Source: Algoriphagus sp.
GTDB lineage: Bacteria; Bacteroidota; Bacteroidia; Cytophagales; Cyclobacteriaceae
DNA length: 24,331 bases
Direction: 5' to 3'
NCBI GenBank assembly: GCA_023255285.1
Contig: JALRIY010000008.1
Coordinates: 1 to 24,331 of the forward strand
The position numbers and the translations under genes are program-made. Of this stretch, positions 14,827-22,272 are shown piece after piece. The notes under the pieces are model-generated. The model was given only the letters and a program-made list of their open reading frames with translations, was not told where the DNA came from and searched no databases. Each line of letters opens with the position of its first letter. The first letter of the stretch is position 1.

Positions 14827-16713
14827 TTATTTTCTAATAATAGGCAGCACAATTCGGCTTTGGAATTTGCCTCCATGGTGGATGGAGTTATTGGCTACAA
14901 TGCCCTTGGTTTCGTCGTAATTGTTGCCTCCTGTATTCATGTTGCGATCAAAGCGTGGGAAGTTGGAGCTACTCACCTCGATGCGGATGCGGTGTCCTTT
15001 TTCAAAATAGTTGGAGGTACTCATGGGGGTCAATTGAATTTCATAGACCTGCCCTTTTTCCATCCATACTTCCTTTTCGTATCCTTCTCGGTAGCGCACT
15101 CGTTGGATGGTTTCGTCTAAGTTGTAGGCGGTACCGTCTGGGTACACATCGATCAGTTTGATGGTTACGTCCGTGTCTTTTACGTCAGAAGATAGGTACA
15201 AGTAACTTTCGATAAAGCCAGAAACTTCCAGGCCGGCTTCCAATGGATCTGTGGTGTACACCAAGATGTCTTCACGAAGTTCCATCTCCTGCTGGTCCAT
15301 GGCCCCGCCCTGTACGGCATTGCCGGTACAGCAGACATTTCCTCCATTGGAAGTCACGGGATTCATCGGGTCGTAGCGGTAGTTGTCTTGGGTACTCGTT
15401 TTTGGAAGCTTCCCTACCAACTTGCCATCCCCATTTCGGGTATTGGCAGTGCCTTTGGAATCCAAGAAGAAGGGAGTCATCACCGCTTCTTTGGGTGGCC
15501 ACACGTCTGAAGATTGCCATATATTTTTCCCCATCGTGTAGTAGGTGACCTTGGGTAGCTTGGCGATGGTGTCGTTTTCTTTCCCTTTTAGCCAGCGGTC
15601 AAACCAAGCGGTGATCACTTCGTCGTAGTTCCAGCGCGCATCTCCCACACTGCGCTGTCCGATTAGTGTATTTTCGGTAGCTCGCGTAAAAGAGCAATGT
15701 AAGACCGGAGCGATGACCAAATACTGGTTTTCCCGAGCCATCTGGCTGATGGCATTCTTACGGGCATGATTGTATAGCGCAATATTGGGTGAGGAGGAAA
15801 CATCGTACCAGGATACAAACCACCTGCTCGGGGTGTCAAAAGGCATGTCATCGTGGTAAAGTCCCCCTTGGTACCAGCGTGGATCATTTGGCTTGCGGGT
15901 GATCATTTCCTCATAGATTCCTTTTGGACCATTTACATTTTTGATAATGTCTTGAACAGGGAGGTGAGCTAAAGCTGCTTTCCAGTCTACTCTTGGATAT
16001 TCTGGCGCCATGTCGTAGAAGCGTTGCAAGCGAAGTAAATCTTCTTGCCCAATTCCCGCTTGAAGTCTAGGGGCTAGGGGATCGTGCTGGGTACTGTACA
16101 GCCAAGAGGTAAAGAGCATTTGTCCGGCACCTCCTCGGTACCAATTTCCTTGCTCGGTAAACTTGCCAATTCTACCCACTCCTGCCCCATAGGCTTGTGG
16201 TACCAAAGCGGCTAGGGCTGGGTGCTGTAGGGAGGCGGCGGCCATTTGCCATTCGGCAGTGGAGGAGCATCCAAGCAAACCAATTTTTCCATTGCTCCAT
16301 GCCTGCTTGCTCATCCAGTCAAAGGCATCGTAACTATCCGTGAGGGGCAAGCCTAGGATGTCCCAGTTTCCTTCGGAAAAAAATCGTCCCCGCTCGTTTT
16401 GAACAACATAGGCATAGCCTTTTTTAACCCAATCCAAGGCTGTTTGCATGGTTCGGGAATTGAGTTCCCCATTCCCGTAGGTATTGAAATTGTAGGGCGT
16501 TCGAGAAAATACAATCGGTACAGGTTGGTCGCCTTTGGGGCGATAAATGTCCGTGGCGAGTCGGGTTCCATCCCGCATGGGTACCATCACTTTTTGGTCA
16601 ATGATGGCAACCTCGTCAAGTAGAACCAGTATGGATTTTTCCTGTGCTATTCCAGGCAAAACATTTGCTGCGAATAGCAGAAAGCTGAGTAAGTAGTAAC
16701 TGATTTTCTTCAT
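14827..16713 (-). CDS. secreted CocE/NonD family hydrolase (S15 peptidase-like)
   Basis: The 628-residue protein has a Sec signal peptide (KKISYYLLSFLLFAANVLPG, cleavage after IAQ near residue 24), an alpha/beta-hydrolase domain of the CocE/X-Pro-dipeptidyl-peptidase type, and a C-terminal jelly-roll domain (about 480-628). Motifs include VMVPMRDGTRLATDIYRP (about 42-59), VFSRTPYN, and the nucleophile elbow GLLGCSSTAE with Ser150 or Ser151. Candidate acid and base residues are the Asp in FVSWYDVSS and the His in APVLHCSFTR. The usual elbow is GxSYxG, so CSSTA is a variant. The family hydrolyses esters, amides or beta-lactam acyl bonds; the substrate here is unknown. The glycerophosphodiesterase gene lies 99 nt upstream on the same strand, so the two may be co-transcribed. 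Confidence 0.88.
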   Translation of the reverse strand: MKKISYYLLSFLLFAANVLPGIAQEKSILVLLDEVAIIDQKVMVPMRDGTRLATDIYRPKGDQPVPIVFSRTPYNFNTYGNGELNSRTMQTALDWVKKGYAYVVQNERGRFFSEGNWDILGLPLTDSYDAFDWMSKQAWSNGKIGLLGCSSTAEWQMAAASLQHPALAALVPQAYGAGVGRIGKFTEQGNWYRGGAGQMLFTSWLYSTQHDPLAPRLQAGIGQEDLLRLQRFYDMAPEYPRVDWKAALAHLPVQDIIKNVNGPKGIYEEMITRKPNDPRWYQGGLYHDDMPFDTPSRWFVSWYDVSSSPNIALYNHARKNAISQMARENQYLVIAPVLHCSFTRATENTLIGQRSVGDARWNYDEVITAWFDRWLKGKENDTIAKLPKVTYYTMGKNIWQSSDVWPPKEAVMTPFFLDSKGTANTRNGDGKLVGKLPKTSTQDNYRYDPMNPVTSNGGNVCCTGNAVQGGAMDQQEMELREDILVYTTDPLEAGLEVSGFIESYLYLSSDVKDTDVTIKLIDVYPDGTAYNLDETIQRVRYREGYEKEVWMEKGQVYEIQLTPMSTSNYFEKGHRIRIEVSSSNFPRFDRNMNTGGNNYDETKGIVANNSIHHGGKFQSRIVLPIIRK

Positions 16714-16812
16714 GGGATAAATGAATTGGGGGTACCTAGCAACTTGATTGAAATCCTCACAGCGACTAAAAGGTTGTCGGTGAATAAATCTTTAAAATTA
16801 AGGAATCTATTT

Positions 16813-17595
16813 TTATTTTTTGGATTGGAGCAAAGTAGCTAATTTTTCTGGTTCGTCCGTAGTTATAAAATTCACTCCTTGACTCAGGAGCCAGCTCATG
16901 TCTTCCTCTTTGTTGATGGTCCAGGAGTTGGTGGTCAGCTCGAGGGCCTTTGCTTCGGCTATCCACTGCGGTTTGCGACGCAGGAGGGAGATGTGGTAAT
17001 CAAACCCAAAAAACCCAGCCTCTTTTAGTTCAAGAGGAGATTTATCTCCATTCAGATAGCCCACATTCGCTTTGGGGTCAGTTGCGATGGCTTTAACTCC
17101 CCCCTCGTAGCTGAAGGTGATGTAGTCTACCCAGGCTTGGGCACCGAGTTCTTGGACCGTTTTCACTGCCAATTCACCTATGCGCTCGCTTCGTGCTACA
17201 CTAATCATGGAAGGCTTAAATTCCAGGATCAGCTTGGTGCCTTTCTGGCTCATTCCTTCGCTGAGGTAGGCCTTGAGGGTAGGTATTTTTTCCCCGTTGG
17301 AAAGGGTTTTGGTGAGTAGTTGGTCGTAGGTGGATGTTTCGATATCCATACCCTGGAAGTCGTGGTCATGGTTAACAACCAACACCTCGTCTGCAGTCAT
17401 CCACACATCAAATTCACTTCCTTCGCAACCTAGGCGGATGGCTTCGCGGAGGGAGGCGATTGAGTTTTGTGGCAATTCCTTTGCTTTCCAAGCCCCGCGG
17501 TGGGCGATGATTTTGTTTTGGATAAAGGTGGACTGTGCCAAGAGTGAGTGTGTGAAAAATGCCATCAAAAGGATGGAGAGGATGATTTTTTGCAT
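16813..17595 (-). CDS. exported glycerophosphodiester phosphodiesterase
   Basis: The enzyme hydrolyses glycerophosphodiesters to glycerol-3-phosphate and an alcohol. The 260 residues begin with a signal peptide (QKIILSILLMAFFTHSLLAQ, cleavage near residue 21), placing it in the periplasm or outside. The TIM-barrel GDPD active site is present: His32-Arg33 in AHRG, Glu61 and Asp63 in EGSEFDVWMT, and His76 in VVNHDHDF; KLILEFKPS supplies the later strand. It is followed by the CocE-like gene 99 nt downstream, and the lipoprotein isomerase-like gene lies upstream behind its own terminator. Release of phosphate or glycerol from phospholipid headgroups is the likely role. Confidence 0.93.
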   Translation of the reverse strand: MQKIILSILLMAFFTHSLLAQSTFIQNKIIAHRGAWKAKELPQNSIASLREAIRLGCEGSEFDVWMTADEVLVVNHDHDFQGMDIETSTYDQLLTKTLSNGEKIPTLKAYLSEGMSQKGTKLILEFKPSMISVARSERIGELAVKTVQELGAQAWVDYITFSYEGGVKAIATDPKANVGYLNGDKSPLELKEAGFFGFDYHISLLRRKPQWIAEAKALELTTNSWTINKEEDMSWLLSQGVNFITTDEPEKLATLLQSKK

Positions 17596-17712
17596 GGGAG
17601 GAAGTAACTAAGTTCTAATTTTAAATGTACTAAAAATCTTAGGAGGGGGAAGGAATGGCGAATAAACTTCACCGAATCTTAATCTAGTAAATTTTTACGA
17701 TTCTGGTCCATA

Positions 17713-17742
17713 CAAAAAAAGCGCACCGAAAATACGGGGCGC
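17713..17742 (-). terminator. minus-strand intrinsic terminator after the isomerase-like gene
   Basis: GCGC-A-CCG, loop AAAATA, CGG-G-GCGC (17721-17742) forms a 7-bp stem with one A/G mismatch, preceded on the plus strand by eight A residues (17713-17720), giving a U-run on the minus strand. It lies about 27 nt after the stop codon at 17769. Confidence 0.85.
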
Positions 17743-17768
17743 TTTGATTTGCTAATGGAGCTAATTGA

Positions 17769-18665
17769 TCATTTAAATCCTATATCGATTAATCCTTTGT
17801 GACTTATTTTGATCGCTTCCATTGGGTCCAGACCGAAGGTTTGGTCTTGCTCTACCAAGTAAAATTCCATGCCAGACTTTTCCCTCTGGGCTAGAATGGA
17901 TTTGAAGTCGATGGTACCTGTTCCTACTGGAGCAAACTTTCCTTCCTGATCCATGTCTTTCACGTGCCAAGCCTTAAATCGACCTGGGTATTTTTCGAAA
18001 TAAGTGAGTGCATTTGATTCCGCCTTGGTTACCCAATAAAGGTCCATCTGAAAGTTGACCCATTCCGGATTACACTTCTCAAGTAGTACCTCCTCGATAA
18101 CCGTGCCGTCTGCGAGTGGTTTGAATTCAAAGTCATGGTTGTGATACAATAATTTCAAGCCCGCAGCGTGGCATTTTTCACCGAGTGTGTTCATGATGCT
18201 TACGAGTTCGTCTGCAGTACCTTTCATGCCGAGTGTCTGCGTGGCAGCATCAAATGTAAACATGCCCATTGGGGGTACAGGAATTACAAAATACTCGATA
18301 CCTGCGGCTTTGACATCAGCGATAAGCTGGTCAGCATTTTCTAAAGTCACCATTCCCATATGAGCAGAGATTACTTTTAGACCCAAGGAGTCTAAGGTTG
18401 ATTTAAATGCTGTAGGGGTCATTCCGTAAAATTTACCTTCATCATAGTTTGCTGCTTCCACATAGGTATAGCCTGCTTCTGCAACGGCCTGGAGGGTAGC
18501 CTTTGGGTTACTTGCCATAGAGTCACGAACTGTGTACAAGGCAAGTCCACCAAATTGGGAGGAGACCTCAGTTGCAGGCTCATCGGTAGTTGTTGTAGGT
18601 CCACAAGATACCAATCCTAAGATGAGCGCAAGTAGAAAGGAAAAAGAAAGGATTATTTTTTTCAT
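17769..18665 (-). CDS. lipoprotein sugar phosphate isomerase/epimerase-like TIM barrel
   Basis: The 298-residue protein carries a lipoprotein signal (hydrophobic run ending LGLVSC, Cys21) and an AP-endonuclease-2-type TIM barrel of the sugar phosphate isomerase/epimerase family. Conserved elements include GLALYTVRD (about 44-52), AGYTYVEAANYDEGKFYG, KVISAHMG, LLYHNHDFEF (metal-binding His/Glu region), FQMDLYWV and AWHVKDMD, and the metal-site pattern appears intact. Exported members are frequent in Bacteroidota and often act on keto-sugars, so true phosphate-sugar isomerisation is unlikely outside the cytosol. It stands alone with its own terminator. The DUF1080 gene about 8 kb away may belong to the same type of pathway, but linkage is weak. 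Confidence 0.88.
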   Translation of the reverse strand: MKKIILSFSFLLALILGLVSCGPTTTTDEPATEVSSQFGGLALYTVRDSMASNPKATLQAVAEAGYTYVEAANYDEGKFYGMTPTAFKSTLDSLGLKVISAHMGMVTLENADQLIADVKAAGIEYFVIPVPPMGMFTFDAATQTLGMKGTADELVSIMNTLGEKCHAAGLKLLYHNHDFEFKPLADGTVIEEVLLEKCNPEWVNFQMDLYWVTKAESNALTYFEKYPGRFKAWHVKDMDQEGKFAPVGTGTIDFKSILAQREKSGMEFYLVEQDQTFGLDPMEAIKISHKGLIDIGFK

Positions 18666-18758
18666 GTGATTGGGGTTAAATCGCCTTCAATATATCGAAT
18701 TAAAAAACATTTGAAATCCCATTTTTCAAGAAAGGAAAACCATCCCTATGGATTGGTC

Positions 18759-20003
18759 TTAATCAAAGCTGAAAAGTACAGGGAAACCGAAAGTAACAAT
18801 GGCTGTCCACAATAGGTAGATGGGTAAGTAACGCACAAGGGTGAGGCCTACTTCTTGTAGTTTACTTTTTCCTCGTACGGTCCGGATCAATTGAATAGAT
18901 ACCAGAATCAAGTGAACAAGCATGAGGAGGTTGACCCCAAGTACAGCAAGTCGATTGGGAGTAATACCCCATTCTGAAATTCGGAAGGCGATGGCAGAAA
19001 GTGCGATTCCATTTACTAGGAGCGTAATCAGTGAAAGGGAAACTAGCACCCAAGACATCAAGCCTACTTTCTTTTCTTCTACCGTCTCAATCACTGCAAA
19101 AAAGATTAAGGCCATTACCCCGAGCAGAAGCAGGTTAAACAACAGCAAGAAATCCCGATCGCTGTAAGGGTCTTTGCCTGCATAAGCGATGGCCACTAGG
19201 TAACAGGTAAGCATGAGCAGCACCAAGGGGCTGAAAATCTTGGCTACGATGGGTGGGACCTTGTTGACCAATTCAGGGTTGCTCTGGGTAATCAAAGTAG
19301 CCAAAAGTGGAGCAGCGGCTAAGCCATAAACAGCGATGTTCTGGAAGTAAACTTCCGTAATATCTAGCTTAATAAGGCTAAAAAGGCCAATGGTAATGCC
19401 TGTAAGGAGGCCACCGGCAAGGAGTAAAATCCCCCCCACGATAATTGTTTCACCATTGTATTGCAGATAGGACAAGCGCTTGCTCAAGTTTTTTGTATCA
19501 GATCCGGAGAAGACCAGTCCGAGCATGCCCCAGAGAAATAAGGGGAGGTGGATGCAAGCCAAGACCACCGTATCGCTACCCGTTTGGGTAGGAAGTAGAT
19601 TGATGTACACAGCGGAAAGGAGGAGGCTAGCAAGGGGGAAAAGGAAGTTGGAAATGGGCAACTTACTTTTTCGAATAAAGTAGGCGCAAAGGAAGGGAAA
19701 TACCACAAATCCCACATTGCGGGCGTAGAATTCATCTTCTTGAAGCGTGAAAAAAGCGGGAAGTTTGGCAAGGGTTCCTGAGATTGCGCCTGCGATCAGA
19801 ATAAAAAGCCAATCCGCCTTGGTTCCCCATTGGACATTATCTGATTCAAAATTGAGTCGAGTGAACCAAAAGTCAGCACTTCCTTGGCCTTGAATTTCGG
19901 GATAGATTGAATTAAAGACAGCTTTAAATTCGGTTTTGTTATTTCTGTAAATTTTTTCGAGCTCCTTTGGATGTTCGAGGTTGGAAAAGATGAGTTCCTT
20001 CAT
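18759..20003 (-). CDS. DUF4153 multi-pass membrane protein
   Basis: The 414-residue product has a soluble N-terminal part of about 60-80 residues followed by roughly eleven hydrophobic segments, for example WLFILIAGAISGTLAKLPAFF, TIIVGGILLLAGGLLTGI and YLPIYLLWTAIVTFGFPVLF. The arrangement and motifs such as GLAAAPLLATLIT fit DUF4153, a family of unknown function. It is the last gene of a five-gene minus-strand cluster: it starts 31 nt after the DoxX-like stop codon and so is likely co-transcribed from the promoter that carries the second operator at 21118-21143. No function can be assigned; the context with DoxX and a small winged-helix regulator suggests an envelope role (inference). Confidence 0.75.
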   Translation of the reverse strand: MKELIFSNLEHPKELEKIYRNNKTEFKAVFNSIYPEIQGQGSADFWFTRLNFESDNVQWGTKADWLFILIAGAISGTLAKLPAFFTLQEDEFYARNVGFVVFPFLCAYFIRKSKLPISNFLFPLASLLLSAVYINLLPTQTGSDTVVLACIHLPLFLWGMLGLVFSGSDTKNLSKRLSYLQYNGETIIVGGILLLAGGLLTGITIGLFSLIKLDITEVYFQNIAVYGLAAAPLLATLITQSNPELVNKVPPIVAKIFSPLVLLMLTCYLVAIAYAGKDPYSDRDFLLLFNLLLLGVMALIFFAVIETVEEKKVGLMSWVLVSLSLITLLVNGIALSAIAFRISEWGITPNRLAVLGVNLLMLVHLILVSIQLIRTVRGKSKLQEVGLTLVRYLPIYLLWTAIVTFGFPVLFSFD

Positions 20004-20034
20004 TTGCTATTAATTTAGGGTCTGTTATGGGGTC

Positions 20035-20760
20035 TTATTTTTTTATTTCTTCAAACTGATTTACACAAACTTGAAGTGGATTTCCTGTCTGATGGATGCA
20101 ACTACAAAACATTTCTCCGGCTTCAAGTAGGTTGGGGTCTTGGAATTGGCTTACACAATCTTTATATGAATTTCGTGGTGTAACCTCAAATCCTTTGGTT
20201 GCAACTCCAAGTACGAGTGCACTAACTGCAAGCACTGAGAAGAAAAATAAAACTGGGAATTTCGAGTCAAATTTTTCAGGCTTTTTGAGTGTAACTTCCT
20301 TGTAATAAGTGCTAAAAGGAAGGAGAAATTTGAATTTATCGTAATTCCATGCCAGGAGGTACAGGTTGGCTAGCACCATCAAAGTAGAAGTGACTAATGA
20401 ACCTTCAAAACGAACTGACCAGGAAAGGATGCAAATATTCAATAGGATTGGAAGGTAAATCAATGCACCAAGATGAACCAGATTGGGGATTAGTAAAAAG
20501 ATCCCTGCTAGCACTTGTGCATACCCGATGAAAGTATAATAATAGCCGGTATGGTGTAGGGCTTCTAGGTAGGCGCCCATGGGATGAACTTCGGCTAGTC
20601 CACTTGCAAAGCGCTCGTCAATTATTTTTACAAACCCTGCGACAATGAAAGCATACGCAAGTAGGATTCTGCACAACACAAAGAAGAGCCAATACCACCT
20701 GTTTTGTTTTATGCGGTGGTAGTACGCTTCAAGATGGTTAGAAAAATTATTGGAGGCCAT
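20035..20760 (-). CDS. DoxX-like membrane protein with a cysteine-rich tail
   Basis: From the ATG at 20760 the product is 241 residues. Four hydrophobic segments form a DoxX/MauE-like module, starting at WLFFVLCRILLAYAFIVAGF and including YTFIGYAQVLAGIFLLIPNL. A fifth membrane segment (FPVLFFFSVLAVSALVLGVA) leads into a soluble tail of about 45 residues with cysteines in DCVSQFQD, MFCSCIHQ and QVCVNQ. The open frame extends to 20835, but that start would overlap the preceding gene by 49 nt and add an atypical N-terminus. The gene begins 26 nt after the small membrane protein's stop codon and ends 31 nt before the DUF4153 start. DoxX relatives act in membrane redox or quinone-linked functions; the Cys tail could bind a metal or form disulfides, which is inference. 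Confidence 0.75.
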   Translation of the reverse strand: MASNNFSNHLEAYYHRIKQNRWYWLFFVLCRILLAYAFIVAGFVKIIDERFASGLAEVHPMGAYLEALHHTGYYYTFIGYAQVLAGIFLLIPNLVHLGALIYLPILLNICILSWSVRFEGSLVTSTLMVLANLYLLAWNYDKFKFLLPFSTYYKEVTLKKPEKFDSKFPVLFFFSVLAVSALVLGVATKGFEVTPRNSYKDCVSQFQDPNLLEAGEMFCSCIHQTGNPLQVCVNQFEEIKK

Positions 20761-20786
20761 TTTTTTGGGAGCAAGGTATTTCTGAA

Positions 20787-21107
20787 TTAATTCCAATGGC
20801 CAGTCAATGCGAAGGCGATGACCGAAGCCATCCAAACTCCCACGAAGTAAAGAACGAGACCAAGGAGGATAGCCAGGAGTTTTTTAATGCCTGAACTGAA
20901 CCAATAGCATCCCAATAGATAAATACCAATGCCTCCAACAGCTCCTCCTGAGGGAATAATTAGCAGTGGGGAATACATCCAAGATTCAAATCTGGGTTCT
21001 CTCGTGAGAATCATAAATGAAATCAAGGCCAATGGAAGACTTGCTCCTAGCAAGGCTGGAACGATTAGTTCTTTCCATTGGATTTTTAAGAGGTTAGCGT
21101 TTCTCAT
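20787..21107 (-). CDS. small membrane protein of unknown function
   Basis: From the ATG at 21107 (MRNANLLKIQWKEL) the product is 106 residues with three hydrophobic segments: LIVPALLGASLPLALISFMI, a glycine-rich LLIIPSGGAVGGIGIYLLGC and LLAILLGLVLYFVGVWMASV. I do not recognise the family. An upstream in-frame ATG at 21137 would put the start inside the operator palindrome and is unlikely. The conserved inverted repeat at 21118-21143 lies 11 nt upstream, so this gene is probably the first of a transcript that also carries the DoxX-like and DUF4153 genes. The winged-helix regulator gene ends 50 nt upstream. Confidence 0.7.
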   Translation of the reverse strand: MRNANLLKIQWKELIVPALLGASLPLALISFMILTREPRFESWMYSPLLIIPSGGAVGGIGIYLLGCYWFSSGIKKLLAILLGLVLYFVGVWMASVIAFALTGHWN

Positions 21108-21117
21108 TTTTTTAATT

Positions 21118-21143
21118 AAAAGTACTTTGAAAATCAAAGTATG
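21118..21143 (-). promoter_or_regulatory. inverted-repeat operator, copy 2 (small membrane protein)
   Basis: Plus-strand TACTTTG-AAAAT-CAAAGTA has perfect 7-bp arms (21123-21141) preceded by AAAAG. Almost the same sequence, in the same orientation and near the start codon, is found before the 204-residue membrane protein (22070-22094). The regulator gene between the two copies is the natural candidate to bind both. Confidence 0.7.
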
Positions 21144-21156
21144 AAAACAAATTTTT

Positions 21157-21462
21157 TTAATTTTTATTGGATTGAATCAGGTCTTCTAGAAATTTTAAAT
21201 GTGCTCGAAAAGCCTCCTTTCCCGCTTCAGAGGCTTGGTATTGGGTAAGGGGTTTTCGGCCAACAAATGATTTTTCCACACTTACATATCCCGACAACTC
21301 CAAGTGCTTGAGGTGCGAAGCCAAGTTTCCATCCGTCACTTGAAGTAAATCTTTGAAAGAGCTAAAGTCAAAGTACTCATTGACCATAAGAATGGACATG
21401 ATTCGAAGACGCAGCACATTGTCGAAGGCCTTGTTGTAGCCAAGTGTGGGATCAACGCTCAT
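21157..21462 (-). CDS. small winged-helix transcriptional regulator
   Basis: The 101-residue protein is a stand-alone winged-helix DNA-binding domain. The helix-turn-helix region is FSSFKDLLQVTDGNLASHLKHLELSGYVSVEKSFVGRKPLTQYQAS, with recognition helix DGNLASHLKHLE and wing SVEKSFVGRKPLTQY; this resembles the MarR/ArsR-like 'winged helix DNA-binding' family common in Bacteroidota. Its start overlaps the end of the preceding membrane protein gene by 11 nt, which indicates translational coupling. There is no separate sensor domain, so a partner, probably the co-encoded membrane protein, may supply the signal (inference). Two matching inverted repeats at the flanking promoters suggest autoregulation. 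Confidence 0.9.
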   Translation of the reverse strand: MSVDPTLGYNKAFDNVLRLRIMSILMVNEYFDFSSFKDLLQVTDGNLASHLKHLELSGYVSVEKSFVGRKPLTQYQASEAGKEAFRAHLKFLEDLIQSNKN

Positions 21463-22066
21463 GTCTGTAGTACATCATTGTGCCGTAGATTACATGCAAA
21501 ATACCGAAACCTAATCCCCAACACAGCAAGCCCCATTGTGGAAAAAAAGCAGCTACCAGGCCTAAGGGCGCCACAGAGAACCCTAAATTTTTAATTTCTC
21601 CTAGGGTAAATTGGGAAGCTTGAACCAATCCCGTTCCGTAGAAGAGTAACATGGCTGCCGGTATGAGAACATAGGCCTGTTCATGCAATAAGGCAAAACA
21701 AAACAAACCGCCAAGAGCAACTGGAAGGAAAAGTGCCATCATAAAGCGGCGACTGGCAGGTGACCAAATGGGTTGTGTTGTTTTTTGACTTTTTTGGTTG
21801 CTCAATAAGTAAGCCGATCCAATTGCTGCAATCAAAGTTCCAAGTCCAAGAAGGAGGAGACGATTCAATAGTTCTCGGAAGGATAGCATTTCGGAATCCG
21901 CTCCCCAACTACTTGTTGGAAAATAAATCCAATACCAGGCAATTCCGGTAGCAATTAATGCATAGAGGCCTGCAAGTATTCCTGAAAGTCCACTTAAGGA
22001 GAGAAAACGCGTGCTACGCTCCATCATGGATTTGATTTCTGCTAATTCTTCTTCTGGCTTTTTCAT
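21452..22066 (-). CDS. multi-pass membrane protein coupled to the winged-helix regulator
   Basis: The 204-residue protein has a charged N-terminus (MKKPEEELAEIKSMMERSTRF) followed by about six hydrophobic segments, including LSGILAGLYALIATGIAWYW, LLLGLGTLIAAIGSAYLL and LLCWGLGFGILHVIYGTMMY. I recognise no named family. It is the first gene of the regulator transcript, its stop codon overlaps the regulator start by 11 nt, and the operator lies directly before its start codon. The pairing of a short multi-pass membrane protein with a stand-alone winged-helix regulator recurs in Bacteroidota to my recollection. A membrane-linked modulation of the regulator is possible but not shown by the sequence. 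Confidence 0.8.
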   Translation of the reverse strand: MKKPEEELAEIKSMMERSTRFLSLSGLSGILAGLYALIATGIAWYWIYFPTSSWGADSEMLSFRELLNRLLLLGLGTLIAAIGSAYLLSNQKSQKTTQPIWSPASRRFMMALFLPVALGGLFCFALLHEQAYVLIPAAMLLFYGTGLVQASQFTLGEIKNLGFSVAPLGLVAAFFPQWGLLCWGLGFGILHVIYGTMMYYRHER

Positions 22067-22069
22067 TTT

Positions 22070-22117
22070 AAAAGTACTTTGAAATACAAAGTTAATTAAA
22101 ATCCATTAACCTCCAAC
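22070..22117 (-). promoter_or_regulatory. promoter with inverted-repeat operator, copy 1 (membrane protein-regulator operon)
   Basis: Plus-strand ACTTTG-AAATA-CAAAGT (22076-22092) is the same inverted repeat as at 21118-21143. On the minus strand TAACTTTG (22087-22094) matches the -7 consensus TAnnTTTG, and GTTG (22114-22117) lies 19 nt upstream as an imperfect -33. The operator would cover the -7 box and the transcription start, as for a repressor. Confidence 0.65.
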
Positions 22118-22229
22118 TACCCTAAAAAAAAATGTGATAGGGAGAAGACCCCAAATCTGGAAATGTTCTTTTCGATACCCACAGTGGGCTTGTCTCCCTT
22201 TGACCTACATAGGAATAGTCGTATAAACA

Positions 22230-22254
22230 AAAGAAGCCCGAAATGGGCTTCTTT
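22230..22254 (-). terminator. intrinsic terminator of the esterase gene
   Basis: Perfect 10-bp stem AAAGAAGCCC / GGGCTTCTTT around GAAAT, 18 nt after the esterase stop codon on the minus strand, with a U-rich stretch following on that strand. Confidence 0.85.
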
Positions 22255-22272
22255 AAGTGGGGTGATCAAGGA

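Noticed and set aside
18740..18751. Short inverted repeat CCAT-CCCT-ATGG before the isomerase-like gene
   Set aside because: Four-base arms are expected by chance in this amount of sequence.
20761..20835. N-terminal extension of the DoxX-like frame
   Set aside because: It overlaps the preceding gene by 49 nt and does not resemble the family; the ATG at 20760 fits the spacing of the cluster.
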